Shown: positions 8,920 through 20,580 of the stretch, piece after piece
How positions within the stretch are numbered: position 1 is the stretch's first letter
Layout: every line of letters starts with the position of its first letter
Origin: Platycnemis pennipes
Taxonomy: Eukaryota > Arthropoda > Insecta > Odonata > Platycnemididae
Direction: 5' to 3'
Assembly (NCBI GenBank): GCA_933228895.1
Contig: OW121857.1
Coordinates: 78,735,672 to 78,799,671, forward strand
Length of the DNA: 64,000 bases
Made by a program: the position numbers and the translations under genes
Notes under the pieces: model-generated
Database searches by the model: none
What the model saw: only the letters and a program-made list of their open reading frames with translations
Told to the model about the DNA's origin: nothing

Positions 8920-11065
8920 CCACCGTGAGATTAGATATTGTTGACGAATACTGAGAAACGAATAGTACGAGTACTACTAGAAATGTTTAATGTGAATACG
9001 AACAAAAATATATCTTATTTCAGTTACTCAGGACTAGCACACCCAGTATTGATATCAACACATTCAATCTTTCCTCCACCTTACCCAGATGCGTAAATCT
9101 CCTCGTCTTAAAATTTTCTAAAAATCTTCTTTTTTTTTCAAAACCTTTAGTACTGATTTACCTACTTTCGGTGTTTACACTCTCTAAGTTGTTTTTCCAA
9201 TACATTATCCTCTAAAATTACTTCTCAAATACCATCACCCTTCTTTATTTCGAGAAAAAATAGTTTTCGGCCCAGGCAACTCCACATTCTGCATATTAGA
9301 CGTCTTTGCTAATCTCTCCTTCGAATTCCCTCTCAAAAGAACCCCTGATCCTCTACTCCTGAAGAGTGTCGCTAAAACTTATATCACTGCATGTTTTCGT
9401 CCCTGTCAGATTACAACCAAAATGCCAAAAGCATCAGAGTAGTACACTAATGTATACCTGCGTCATGTAAGCACGACTACTTCAATATTGAACGTTAGCC
9501 CCTTCATTCATCCTTAAATCCTAACCTTTTCAACTACGAGGTGAGCATTAATACTCACTGACTCAGAGTCAACTTCGAGAAAATTCTTCATTAATGAATC
9601 GAAGAAATGCAAATAATGTGTATTCCACAGTATACCTATTTAGATTTGCGCACCAGTTTTAGCCTAATAAACTGTAGAATACACAAAGTGTAAAGTGTTC
9701 AATAATTTGTGCACAATGTTTTCAACTACTTTTAAGGCTTTCACAACTTTAATCAAGGGCTTAATATTGTTTCCGTGAATTTTACGTGGCCTTCATAGTT
9801 TTCTGACACCTTCATACATTCAACCATCATCATGTCCTCACGTCGACATTTTTTTGTACAAATGTCTGCATTACTTAACCTGCCTTTTCAACCTAAAGAC
9901 GCTCTCAGGGTGAGGATTGAAGCTTTCGTCAAAAAAACTCTGAACGTGAAGGAAATTCCGGAGATATTACTAATAAGTCATTGAGTTCACTTATTTTTAC
10001 GCAATCTGAGACGCATGCAAGGGCCCGAATCCAACTTTGACAGATTCCGAATTCCTTCGACATTCCGAACTGCGTTTTATTTTGAAACGTTGAGTTTCAC
10101 CGTTGAAATGAGTTGCGATAACTATATAGGCATCACGGTGTATATAGAGAAATAACATAATGACACTTGCAGTATAATCTCCACAAGAAATACCATGGGA
10201 CAAACACCTACAAGGACCAATATGTCTTACCTGGGTAAGAAGAATTACAGGGAAGAAAAAAATCAGGCATTGATTGGTATAGAATGGCGATATACTGGTG
10301 ATGTTGTACAGCAGACGCAGTATAGATATTATCAAACGTTTTCGACAGCTGGTTGAAACTTCAGTGTCGCACCCCAATCAAAAAATGGCTTTTACGTCCA
10401 TTGTTTAAACATCGAGTCAAACAGCACTGCCATAGGGAGAATCATGAGGATGGAGCAATAGAAGAATAGTATTGTCGATAGAAAATATTCGTAATTCTTT
10501 AAGTTTACGAGCTGAATTCCGTCTTGAAAGAAGTCTTGTGAATATTTAATACGAGGCTATGGGCGACCCATGACACAATCTCGGTTTTGACGGACGAGAC
10601 GTAACGATTGACTCACGATCGTAATTCGGTCAGCGCGGGACGTGTTATTAGAGAGGAATTTATTTATTTTGGACGGGTGTTCATTTACGGTACTTCGGAA
10701 CCCATTATCGGTTATTAATATTCATGGGAATATTATTCCCCAAAAACCTTTCGCCCCGGCCTTGGCGCTTCTCCTTGGTCCAAGGGCCACTTTCCTTTTA
10801 ACGGTGCGTCATTCCGCGCGGACGTAAATAGCACCAGTTAGTTCAAGGGCCTATAAAATTCGAACAATCTCCAAGGATGCACCTAAATTTTACTGCTGCG
10901 GGACGCCATAAAGGTAATAAAATATGAAAAGAAGTAAATATAAACCTGGAAGTGCAAACAAAGTCGAAATAAACAGCCTTTGTTGTCATATTTCATACAA
11001 TATCCTTGCCAATATTCATTTTATAATTATTATGCATAGAAAATGAATATTTATGCGCATGCGCA
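8920..11065. other. Unassigned sequence
   Basis: No repeat family or gene motif was recognised. The longest open frame, 126 codons on the minus strand (9997-10377), has no known motif and is not called. The stretch 10560-10850 is CpG-richer than its neighbours and contains homeodomain-type ATTA sites; it could be unique regulatory DNA but this is not demonstrated. Confidence 0.4.
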
Positions 11066-11300
11066 TATGATTACAAAATGGCGCAGTGGGAAGAGCGTCG
11101 GTCTACAGACCGGAGGTTCCATGGGTACCGGGACCGGGAGAAGCCTTCAGACGTATCCAGTCAAACGCCAGTTGTATTATTCTCTGTTTTTCATAACTCT
11201 CCGGGACAACGAAAGAAGCACAGGGAAAGAAACGTCTACACAATACCCTTACGCCAGTATACAGGTGCGTGGCAGGGGGTGATCTCATACCAAATATGAA
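11066..11300 (+). repeat. tRNA-like SINE candidate
   Basis: TGGCGCAGTGGGAAGAGCGT (from about 11079) resembles a tRNA D-arm and A-box, followed by an anticodon-arm-like CGGTCTACAGACCG and GGAGGTTCC. The B-box is degenerate and no acceptor stem closes, so this is not a functional tRNA. The end (GGTGCGTGGCAGGGGGTGAT, about 11263) resembles the minus-strand 3' region of the CR1-type LINE. Confidence 0.5.
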
Positions 11301-11339
11301 TTGATTATCATGATTTAAAAGGATTACTAACTATATCCC

Positions 11340-11460
11340 TAGTAACTATATCGGGAACTGTCCCCCCTAAATTGTTGTGTAAATTTCACACGCCGTTGAT
11401 CATGGACTATAGATCCTCCCTCACCAAACACATCAATCTTCCCGATGAACAAAACGCATA
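11340..11460. repeat. Fragment related to SINE family S2
   Basis: Contains GTGTAAATTTCACACGCCGT, then a CCTCACCAA block, in the same order as the 3' part of the element at 60.2-60.4 kb (GTGTCAATTTCACACGCCAT). Confidence 0.45.
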
Positions 11461-11639
11461 GTTGAAAATGAAATGAAATTTCAATAGGTAGCCTAAAGCA
11501 CGGCCATTAGAGTATTTTCTTTAGATTTTCATATACGAGGTCTTAGGGCTCAATATTTAGTCATATTTGTCGACAACTTATCTGTATATATTTTTTATTG
11601 AAGATAATAGCCACTGAAACGTCAAGACTGGAAGGATTC

Positions 11640-11985
11640 TAAATGTAGCGTAATAGAAGAATAATGAAGATGAAATGGATCGACCGAGTGACAAACGAAG
11701 GAATTCTAAGAAGGGTAAGAGAAAAGAGGAGTCAGGATGAAAATTGTGAAGACAAGATGGGGCAACCCAATTGGTCATGAGACATGATGGTCTTACGAAG
11801 ACAATCGTCGAGAAACAAGTGAATGGGAGGAATGGCAAAGGGAGGCCTCGTACTAGATGAATGGAGAAGGTAATGAAGGAGGTAAAAGAGAATAATTGCG
11901 CCAATATGAATGGGTTTAATGGGACTGAAGGATGGAGTGGAGAGCTGCGTCAAACCAATCATGGGATTGATGACAGGTAATGGTG
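11640..11985 (+). mobile_element. RTE-like LINE 3' end, decayed
   Basis: Contains the plus-strand equivalents of the tail landmarks: AAATGGATCGACCGAGTGA, GAGACATGATGG, GAAGACAATCGTCGAG, GGGAGGCCTCGTACTAGAT and GAGAGCTGCGTCAAACCAAT, ending with GGGATTGATGACAGG. Premature stops and a missing block break the frame. It matches the C-terminal region of the 18 kb copy from the WIDR block onward. Confidence 0.75.
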
Positions 11986-11989
11986 ACTG

Positions 11990-12835
11990 TTTTTTCTTTC
12001 CCATATACAATTAGATAGGTGAAATATTAATAAAAATAATGGCATTCAGTAAAATTATGGATTCATACTTTGCAGAAAAGAGAATTCTGATATAAGTTGA
12101 ATGCATGAGAAAACCGTCTAAAGGACTGAAACATGAAAGAAGAGGACGGGCGCATGAAGATATCCAATGCAAAACCACGAAAAATTATAATTTTCTTTCA
12201 TAACACCGAATGTGCGACGCAGGACTGGTTATCTAATGCAATTCAAAACAATATTGTCCAAGGGTTATCTTCCTCTAAACGCAGGTATGAGAGATTAAAA
12301 AGAATCGTGGTAAACTAAATAATAAATTATTAAAATTGTTACAGCTCAATGTTCAACTCGAAAGTTGGTCAGGCTGGCGAAGTTAGAATTCAACTAGTAC
12401 TATGCTAAATGGCGCGAAAAATTTACGGATAAGTAGAGCGGAAATAGGCAGTTCTTGTTCTCGTGCCACCTGCAGTTTCTCAGAAAGATCTTCCATCCCG
12501 AAAATTACACAGCTTGGTTTGATGTGTACCAGATAAGGTTACAGCACAGGACTCCTAGGCTAACGCTCTACTCACTGGTTTACCTGCCAACTTATCTTAT
12601 AAGAAAGATCGAAAAAAATCGTGTGACAAAAACCGCGTACTGACTAAAAAAAAAAAAAGATTTGGGAATCAATGGATATAAATTTTTCCCCGGATACAGC
12701 GTGATATCTGTAGGCTGTTACTGAACAGTTTATGGAGCACAAAGATGAACCTTAATTATTATTATGACACACATTAATCACTTTAAAATTAGAATGTTCC
12801 AGGACCATGGCATGCAGTACAGATTGAATGCATAA
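11990..12835. other. Unassigned AT-rich sequence
   Basis: No gene or recognised repeat. A poly-A run lies at about 12646-12658. Confidence 0.45.
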
Positions 12836-12837
12836 AT

Positions 12838-12976
12838 GAATAAGCACACAGGGTAAGCACGCAGGGTACAATCAACACTATTTATTGAGAGTTTACTTTG
12901 AAAATGGCACGTGTTAAAACCTAGGTCAGTAGTATCTCAATAAATAGTGTGGATTATACCCTGTGAGTTTATTTAA
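12838..12976. repeat. Inverted-repeat element (MITE-like)
   Basis: CAGGGTACAATCAACACTATT... on the left (12862-12890) pairs with ...AATAGTGTGGATTATACCCTG on the right (12935-12963). The pairing resumes outside as AATAAGCACACAGGGTA against the complement of TACCCTGTGAGTTTATT. A short duplication (GCACACAGGGTAA / GCACGCAGGGTAC) sits in the left arm. The loop is about 44 bp and noncoding. Confidence 0.65.
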
Positions 12977-13077
12977 TTATGGATGTAATACAATTCCAAA
13001 AAATTAATGCCTTTAGTGTTAGCTTATAAGCACAGTTTGAATATGTAAATTAAATCATAAAACTTACAGCTAGGGGA

Positions 13078-13405
13078 ACGGGTCGGTGTGGTAGCTAGAC
13101 TCTTTTTCTTGCTTCCCATCCTGAGGGCTCAGGTTCGAATCCCGTCCGAAGCACATTTTAGTTGGTATACTGGTACCCAATTGGGTGTTGTGTGGAGAGC
13201 AATTCTAGTGCAGTACTACGTCTGTAGGATTGGGCGTTAATTCGTGTACACTTTGGTGTTTTTCGCTTGGGGGTAGGCTAATATTGAAGTCGTTTTTTCT
13301 CCATACTTCCTCCGTTCTTTGAAAAATTCCCACTTCTAACCAATTACCCTCTGAAAATAGTTAAAAGTGACCTCAGCTGTCTGTCGCCTCCCCCGTATAA
13401 CTACA
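13078..13405 (+). mobile_element. S1 SINE, near full length
   Basis: Head GGGTCGGTGTGGTAGCTAGA and B-box GGTTCGAATCCCGTCC are both present, followed by TGTGGAGAGCAATTCTAGTG, TAGGATTGGGCGTT, a GTAGGCTAAT block, TTTTTTCTCCATACTTCC and the GTCGCCTCCCCC 3' end. Intact A- and B-box-like spacing makes it one of the better preserved copies. Confidence 0.75.
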
Positions 13406-13596
13406 GCTAGAAATTTAACATCAAAAGATTGGAGGAAAACTTAACGTTTAAATTCGAAATACGACCCTTGAAAAGAGAAAGCGACTTAAAATAAACGGAG
13501 TAGAGGTGACCCAAAAATCTTCTTGATGTGGCAGTGAGAATATGAATGGTAGGGCATTAAGACTGGCTCACAAAGCTTAATCTTACTTTCGTTCTA

Positions 13597-13613
13597 TTAA
13601 CCCATTGGCTTAC
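13597..13613 (+). repeat. TTAA target duplication and left inverted repeat of the piggyBac element
   Basis: TTAA at 13597-13600 followed by CCCATTGGCTTAC at 13601-13613. This is identical to the complement of the right end. Confidence 0.93.
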
Positions 13614-13675
13614 AAAGACGGCGATTCGCCGTCCGCTCAAAATTGGCCCTTGCTTACAAAGACGGCGATTCGCCG
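13608..13675 (+). repeat. Subterminal 24-bp direct repeat of the piggyBac left end
   Basis: Positions 13608-13631 recur exactly at 13652-13675, 44 bp downstream. Each copy includes the self-complementary core CGGCGATTCGCCG, so each is a direct repeat containing a palindrome. Such subterminal repeats are plausible transposase binding sites. No matching copy was seen near the right end, so the ends are asymmetric. Confidence 0.85.
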
Positions 13676-14284
13676 GTCTCGTATATTATTTTTTTTCCAA
13701 CCCTCTTTTGGAGCATAAATTTCAGATAGATTCATAATATATGTTCTTTATTGCTTTTACGTTCTCCTAATGCAAATTCCGACGCTGTTATTGTATTGCA
13801 GTTCATATTTTATTCTTTTATATACTCGATGGTTTGAAAGTATTTTCGCCGCGCCGTCTTCATTTATCGTGAACCCAATGCACATTCAGCACCAACTTAC
13901 TTTGTCTCCTTTCTCTCCTATCCTCCTCCTATTTGATACAGTATTGCTGAGACACCTATTCATTGTCAACATGAGATAACGAAAGCAATATTACACGTAT
14001 ATCTGATGAGTGCCATCGCGTAAGCGAAAGATACCCATTATCTTCATCTTCAGTGAACTTGCTACTATGCAAAAGATCTTTTCTGCTGTCAATCTTTTCT
14101 GCTGTCTCACAAAAGTTTCCTTTCATCTTTTCCTATTTGCTGCTACATCAACAAAGAAGATAGAATTACCAAATGAAGGCGTGACCTTCTGATAATACAT
14201 ATTAGTTAGCAGCCAGTATCCCTGCAGCCACAGCCACGGACGCTCGCGCTCGAGGCCGCGTATACTCGCGCTCCCCACGAAGCA

Positions 14285-15964
14285 ATGGCCGGCAAAAAGG
14301 GCAATATTATTACGGACGATGATGTAGAAAAGTTTATTTTTGATTGTGACATCAGTGCAAGTGATAACAGCGAAGAAGATAGTGCAGAATTTTCCAGCGA
14401 AAATGAAGGCAGTATTTGTCCAGCGGATTCAAAATAGGCTAACGTAGAAAACAATTGGCATTGATGTAAAAGTAACCAGAGTGTGAAAGAATATAAATTC
14501 TCTGGTAAACCTGGCATAAATGAAATATTTCTCAGGAGCGTGGGAAAGAATCCTAGTGAGAGAGACTTTTCTTCCAGTTTCTTGAAGGTGATTTTTGGGA
14601 ACTCATCGCAATTGAAACCAACAAGTATGCAGATGCCTTTTTGTACTCTGACAAAAATAGAAAAAGTGATCTTAGGAAAGGGTGGTTTGAAACAACTAGA
14701 GAAGAGATTCAGGCCTATTTCTCATTGTGTGTGCTAATGGCACAATTGAAAAAAATAAACTTCAAAGATACAGGAGTCCGCGCAACGTGACAGAAACGCC
14801 TTTTCTCTGCTGAGTTATGCCATAAAAACGTTTTTTTGTTGTTATCAAAATTCTCACATTTTGTTGATAATTCAAAAGTGAATGAAAATGATCGGCTGAA
14901 AAAGATATCTCCAGTGATCGACTGCATAAATACAAAATTTAGAGCCATGTACACTCCGGAGAGAAATCTTGCCGTGGATGAAAGCTTGATGAAATTTCGG
15001 CGCACCCTCGGCTATGCCCAGTACAACCCAAGTAAACGCGCTCGCTTTGGAATCAAGTTCTAAAAATTATGTGAAAGCTCATCAGGGTGCTGCCTACAAT
15101 ATTCAATTTACACTGGGAAAAAACCACCCGGAGCAACGCAAATTCCTTCGAGTGCAGCAATAGTACTAGAACTTTTGCATCACTACTTCGCAAGGGTTAC
15201 ACTGTGGCGTTAGATAATTGGTACACATCACCTGATCTATTTCTCAAGTTGATTGATGAGAAAACTAATGCCTTAGGCACAGTTAGAATAAACCGAAGGA
15301 ATATGCCGGCAGAACTCAAAAATATACAGTAGAAGAAAGGGGAGGCAAAAGTAGTTTATAGCTATGGAATCCCTGCTATGAAATGGAGAGATAAAAAAGA
15401 CGTGCATGCACTAACAACATACCACAAGACCTTGGAAATGACTGACACTGGAAAGAAATCAGTAAGAACTAAAGAATCAATCATAAAACCAAAATTCATT
15501 CCCGATGACAACGTACAAATGAATGCTGTTGACAGGCAGGATCAGCGATTAGCATCTTTTCCAATTATGCGTCGTTATACCAAAGATTATAAAAAGATAT
15601 TTTTTTATCTCATGGATATGGTTTTATTCATTACTTACGTATTATATGTACACGAAAACAGCAGGCAAGAAGATTCAATTTGATGACTTCAGAGAAAATT
15701 TAGCTGAGAAAATTCTAGAAAATGTGAATATGCCGGACTATAAAAGACGCGGGCGCCCACTATCAGGCCCCTCACCCATGAGATTCCAGGCGGCAAATTG
15801 GGGACATTTTCCAATTCATATCCCGCCAAATCCAAAAAAATCCATCATGTAAATGTGTGGTGTGCAAAACAAAAGGAATGAAGAGCGAAACCAGGTGGGA
15901 GTGTGAAGAATGAGGTGTCGCCCTTCACCTACCAGATTGCTTCAAACTCCATCATACGAAATAA
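14285..15964 (+). pseudogene. piggyBac-like transposase (DDE_Tnp_1_7 type), multiply broken
   Basis: The start ATG at 14285 opens an acidic N-terminus (MAGKKGNIITDDD...), stopped by TAG at 14435 and TGA at 14462. The frame resumes and then shifts near 14590 into the block with IETNKYAD (about 14612-14636). Catalytic aspartates are visible: VDES (D codon 14977-14979), LDNWYTS (D at 15213-15215) and NAVDRQDQ (D at 15531-15533). The C-terminus is a cysteine-rich zinc-binding motif (15848-15964: CKCVVC, then CEE, HLPDC, HH) in yet another frame. I count about four frameshifts (near 14590, 15185, 15660 and 15840) and at least six in-frame stops (14435, 14462, 14788, 15061, 15330, 15911). No product is expected. 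Confidence 0.92.
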
Positions 15965-16509
15965 ACCTAAATGTAAAACTTACGATTTATTCACAAAGAA
16001 TTTTCAATTACATCACATTGTCATATAATTTCCAGTAATTATAATTCAGGCCAAGTGAAATTTAAGAAAAATAAAAAAATATCGAAAGAAGCTATTCAAG
16101 TTTGAGATAAAATGCCAATGACAGTAAAAAAATGTTTTTCAGTATTCTGCCAGATTCATTATAATATATCTCCAGAACCCTTCGATGCATTTCAATGCAA
16201 CTTTCAAGAATGAAAGAAGATATAGTTTACAATAAGAATCCAAAAACAAAATTTAAAAATTTAAAAAAATGTGCCCAAAAAAAAATTGTTTATAATTTTG
16301 CAAACCTTGTATAATTGTTAATAATAATGTTCAATGAAAAAAAATTTTCGACTGCAAACAACAAATTATAATTGGCAAAATGCTAACCTAGATATATAAA
16401 AATTTTCAATAAAATATACAATAAACTATAATATTTATAGCATTTTTATCAGTAGAATATTTTCTCAAAATAAATGGTATTTCTGAGGGAGTAGCACGCA
16501 AGAAAAATG

Positions 16510-16526
16510 GTAAGCCAATGGGTTAA
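16510..16526 (+). repeat. Right inverted repeat of the piggyBac element and TTAA target duplication
   Basis: GTAAGCCAATGGG at 16510-16522 followed by TTAA at 16523-16526; this closes the element. Confidence 0.93.
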
Positions 16527-18050
16527 GACATGCATTCGATGAGTGAATGCAGCGACGATTGCGTAACGTTTACCCAATAGCGGCCAAATCAAAACAAGTG
16601 ACAGCTGGAAAGCGATGCGGGAAGCTAATGAGTTTGTCTTCAAGTGGCCAAAGTTCTAATGGTGCTGTTAAAGACAGTACCAGTTGCATAACAGTTGATT
16701 GTGTAACAGAGACAGAACAGTCACACTTTTGGCTGCTCTGTCTCGTGTGTATGTCTGCTCTTCCGAGGTCATATATTTTTCGTATAAATTTCGCTTTTTC
16801 AATTTTTTGTGAAGAGTGGTCAAAATATATAAGATTGAGATAGTTGTATTTTCTAATAAAAATAGCAATGGAAAACATATATATTTTTTTAATTCGGGTA
16901 AAAATGTTAAAAATAATAGGCAATCATCCTTGTTTTAAAAGCTAATAAGTAAATGAATTAAAATTTCGTGGTAAGCAAGCGAAAAGGAAATCAATCTTTG
17001 AAGATTAAATATTTCGTGATGACAACGATAAAATTGGTTGAAATAGAGAAGCCAAGTTTATGACCGTTTAACCTCTTAACAGTTTCATCCATTACGTCAC
17101 TGATTTCAACGATACGCTGATTGTCCAGTCAATTGATAGCAACATTTATTGAAGACTAATAATGGTGACATGTACACAAATGCATAATTCAAAATTCTAT
17201 TAAGATCTCCAACTGCTGGGTGGCGAAGCAGACCCAAGATAAATACGAAATATTAACCAAAATGCCTCATGTCGACGCGAATTATTTTGAGGAACTTCAA
17301 AAAATTGATGCGCTACTTCCCTCATTTTAATGCACTACTAAGAACTTTATTACCCTCCTCTGGTAAATTAGGATGAGGGTTTAATAAAAAGTAAAACCAT
17401 GTCCCCAATGAAACATTTTATTTTCAATAAATATATAATAATAATAGCCACGAGTTTGAAACCACTGGCATGCTATCTGTCCTGTCTTTGATTCTATTTT
17501 TTATCAGTATAATCCAAGCAGTGAGGCCCATCAGAACTGGATTCATAATTTAAATTCAGCTCTTACTCTAGCTGCGATAACAAGGAAATAAATACATACT
17601 TGTTTTTACTTCATGGCAAGTCGATAAGTACGTTCCTGATGTACTTTTACTATGATTTTAAGATTTCCACTAGTTTAAGATCCTATGTTTTTATTTTCAT
17701 GTTAGTAGGCTAAAAAGACCGAAATTGAAATGAACTTGAGGCCAACAAAAAACAGAAGGGAATGTCACCATTCTAAATTGCAGTCATTACTTAATTTTCA
17801 GTTCTGTTCCCCCTCAATTATTGAATAACGGATAAGAGACTTCATTTTACGGCACTTTCTGTTGGACGAATGAATGTTGTGATAACATACTAAGTTAACC
17901 TACAGAACTCTGCCTTAGGGACGTTTACTCGTATAGCCAGACAATCATTGAACAAGAGAAAAGCGAAGCTGGAGATTCTCGGGTATTAGATATTTACTTT
18001 CTACATCGAGAGAGCCATTAATGAAATCAAAGAGAAGTCTTCTGTAGTGA
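16527..18050. other. Unassigned AT-rich sequence
   Basis: No recognised gene or repeat family. Several small frames overlap on both strands at 16449-16923 with no motif. Poly-A-like and TTAATT-rich tracts are common. Confidence 0.45.
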
Positions 18051-18055
18051 CTATC

Positions 18056-18860
18056 CACGGAAAAAAATAAGCATGGTGCGATTCGCTGATGACATAGCAC
18101 TCGTAGCAGGGACAGAGAGGGATCTGAGCAAGATTCTAGTAACCATGGAAAGGAGAATGGCCAGATATCAGCTGAAGATAAATAAGAAGAAAACTAAATA
18201 TTGGTGTGCAGGAAGAAGGAAGAGGCCAAAACCAATATCAAACTAGGAAGACAAAAACTTGATGAATTGAAAGAGTTCTGTTACCTCGGAAGCCGAATAA
18301 CCAACGATGGACGAAGCAAGAAAGAAATAGTAGAATAGCCCAGACAAAGAGGGCAATCTATCAAAAGAAGAATCTACTTACATCTGGAAATGCAAGCGTA
18401 GAAGTAAGGAAACAATTCATTAGAACATACATCTGGAGCATGTTTCTTTACGCCAGTGAGGCATGGACGATGACAGCAGCGGAGAAGAAAAGGGTAAAAG
18501 CATTAGCAATGTGGTGCTACAGAAGAATGATGAAGATTAAATAGATAGACCGAGGAAGTAACGAGAAAGTCCTAGGAAGAGTGGAAGAAAAGAGAAGTCT
18601 GCTGACAACTCTAAAAAGAGGAAGGGACAACTTAATCGGCCATATTTTGAGACACGATGGCCTAATGAAGACTATCGTGGAGGGAAAAGTGAACGGGAAG
18701 ATTGGAAAAGGCAGGCCTCGTATTAGATACATGGAACAGGTTGTGAAGAATGTAAAACAGAAGTATTACGTCACAATGAAAAGGTTGGCCGATAGAAGAA
18801 TTGAGTGGAAAGCTGCGTCAAACCAATCCTAGGATTGTTAACCAATGATGACGATAAAAA
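18056..18860 (+). mobile_element. RTE-like LINE, longest copy, includes reverse transcriptase active site
   Basis: This is the longest fragment of the family in the window. It encodes VRFADDIALVAG with the catalytic FADD at 18082-18093, then the KINKKKTKY block, FCYLGSRITNDG after a frameshift near 18235, and the C-terminal blocks up to KAASNQS with a stop near 18829. The 3' end is GATTGTTAACCAATGATGACGA. Endonuclease and the N-terminal part of the reverse transcriptase are missing. Confidence 0.85.
18063..18832 (+). pseudogene. LINE reverse transcriptase C-terminal half (pseudogene)
   Basis: The product would be the polymerase that copies LINE RNA at its target site. Visible are the palm motif FADD, the thumb-region motif YQLKINKKKTKY, the FCYLGS block, and an open frame from 18581 encoding EEKRSLLTTLKRGRDNLIGH through MKRLADRRIEWKAASNQS. 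The middle part (about 18240-18580) has several frameshifts and stops. The C-terminal region lacks a zinc knuckle. Assignment to the RTE or a neighbouring clade rests on the C-terminal pattern and the TGATGA-type 3' end; the exact clade needs a phylogeny. Confidence 0.82.
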
Positions 18861-19129
18861 TTTCCCATCAGTGTGCCGTGATAATATTTCTTCTTTTAAG
18901 ATGTGCCGTGATGAAAAATAGGTTGGAAAGGTTGAAAGAACTGATCCATGCGGAGCTATGAGTTAAACTTTGAAGACATTGTCTTGCCACTCTCATCTCA
19001 TTTTTCAGCAGATGTAACAGAGACGCTGAACCAACTCAAATGGTAAATATTTATTTAAGAGCCAACAGAAATCCGCGAGGAAAGCGCTCAATCTTGCTCC
19101 GTCTTTTAGTCGATCACTAATCAAGATGA

Positions 19130-19345
19130 GGCAGACACGATGGCCTAGTGAAGACTATCGTGGAGGGAAAAATGAACGGGAAGATTGGAAAAGGCAGGCC
19201 TTGTATGAGATACATGGAACGGGTTGGGAAGGATGTAAAAGAGAAGAATTACGTCACAATGAAAAGGTTGGCCGATAAGAGTCGAGTGGAAAGCTGCGTC
19301 AAATCAATACTAGGATTGTTGACCAATGATGATGAGTACCATGGA
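19130..19345 (+). mobile_element. RTE-like LINE 3' end, truncated, close relative of the 18 kb copy
   Basis: Starts within GACACGATGGCCTAGTGAAG and runs to GGATTGTTGACCAATGATGATGAG. It is very similar to 18652-18850, with roughly one change per 10-15 bases, and lies only 275 bp downstream. The coding tail retains MKTIVEGKMNGKIGKGRPC and MKRLADK, then frameshifts. It could be an independent truncated insertion or a local duplication. Confidence 0.8.
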
Positions 19346-19349
19346 GGTA

Positions 19350-20455
19350 ATTTCACCGTTTCACTATACCGGTGCATTTAAAACAATCACTACTTGTTTA
19401 CGGAATCAAAAATAATGCTGGAATATATTTCCCACCTTGCCGTCTAACTTAAACGAAAGCAGAAACAACTTGATGATACCGGGATAGCATTAAATGTGGG
19501 AAAATGAGGCGGCAAGTCAAGTCTCTCAGGAAATAAGTGAGGAAAATCCAATGATATAATAATTGTCACGAACAGAAAGGGATTCGGTGTTCAATAAAAG
19601 GAAAATCACGCTAGGAATTCGCTTCAAAAGTTTGGTGAAACCGACAGAATGGATTAGTCTACAAACTAACGGTATGACTGATGCTAAAGGGTGATTGTGC
19701 GAGAGAAAACTCGTATAGAAAGGCTGGCATGGATTAATATCACTGAGGAGAATAAAGTTGAATTCTGGGAGTTCAGAGAAGAAAAGAACAAGTGAGAAAC
19801 AGTCCGACAGTGTGTTAGACACGAAAGATGAATGCACGGCCGTGAGAGTGAAATATTCAACTCTCGAGGCATTCAATCCATAATGAAGCAATTACACTAG
19901 GTATATCGTAGCGTGCACATTTTTATCGACCTATGATTTCTATTTTAAATTGAAGCTTACGCTTGTGCCTCTGCAAGGAAAACAGCGAATATTCCCAAAT
20001 CCACAGCAATTTCACCCACCATTCTCTAGCCACCTGATGTTATTATGATGCATGGTGAAACGCAAATATAAAAATAAACACTTCCACTGAAAGTTCTTCT
20101 CCAACTTTGACATTAAATGCTGAGAATCAAAGTCCGCAACCGTAACTCTAACATGTTTGTAAAATTAGAAATCCCAGTGAGTCTAGGGACTTTAAATTAC
20201 TGCCGCCTGGTTTTGTCTCAAAGCCATTTCACACGAGGCTTTTCATTGCGTAGTCTGATGCCGGAAGAGACGCGCAGTGGCAACTGCATATCGTAGAGAA
20301 GCAAATTACATGGACACCTTCCCAAATGTATGGACGGAAAAAACCCTATTCCATTTCCATAATTTTACTCACGGAATTTCCGCGATTTGCCGATTCCTTT
20401 AACTGCGTAGCTTATTGCTTATTGTAAAGCCATCTTCACGCTACAGGTACCTAAT
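19350..20455. other. Unassigned sequence
   Basis: No gene motif. A 121-codon minus-strand frame at 19526-19891 has no recognisable features and is not called. Confidence 0.4.
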
Positions 20456-20459
20456 TGTC

Positions 20460-20580
20460 ACGGATATTCTGGTCCAAGCCTGGTAATTGGGGCCCGAATC
20501 GATAATCAGATATATATGACACTGGCAATCCAGAGGTCGCGGGTTCGAATCCCGCTTCAAGCAGTATTGTCGTGTATGTC
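20460..20580 (+). repeat. tRNA-like sequence (SINE head)
   Basis: Near 20533-20565 the sequence GCGGGTTCGAATCCCGC forms a perfect 5-bp T-arm around the B-box TTCGAAT, preceded by CTGGCAATCCAG, a poor anticodon arm with only a 4-nt loop. There is no matching acceptor stem, so a functional tRNA is unlikely. A SINE head is the best reading. Confidence 0.5.

Larger units (their letters stand above)
13601..16522 (+). mobile_element. piggyBac-type DNA transposon, complete ends, broken transposase
   Basis: The element is 2922 bp between TTAA target duplications at 13597-13600 and 16523-16526. The ends are perfect 13-bp inverted repeats CCCATTGGCTTAC (13601-13613) and its complement (16510-16522); a CCC start next to TTAA is characteristic of the piggyBac superfamily. 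A subterminal direct repeat lies near the left end. One decayed transposase gene (14285-15964) fills the middle. Flanks 13676-14284 and 15965-16509 are AT-rich and noncoding. It is non-autonomous now, but its ends could be mobilised if a compatible transposase existed. Confidence 0.93.

Noticed and set aside
9997..10377. 126-codon minus-strand frame as a gene
   Set aside because: No recognisable motif, no supporting splice or promoter context, and frames of this size are expected by chance in 64 kb.
11079..11150. Functional tRNA gene
   Set aside because: D-arm-like and anticodon-like parts are present, but the B-box is degenerate and the acceptor stem does not close.
14206..14517. 103-codon minus-strand frame as a separate gene
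   Set aside because: It is antisense to the piggyBac transposase N-terminus and has no motif of its own.
20533..20575. Functional tRNA gene
   Set aside because: The T-arm is perfect, but the anticodon loop has 4 nt and there is no acceptor stem; better read as a SINE head.
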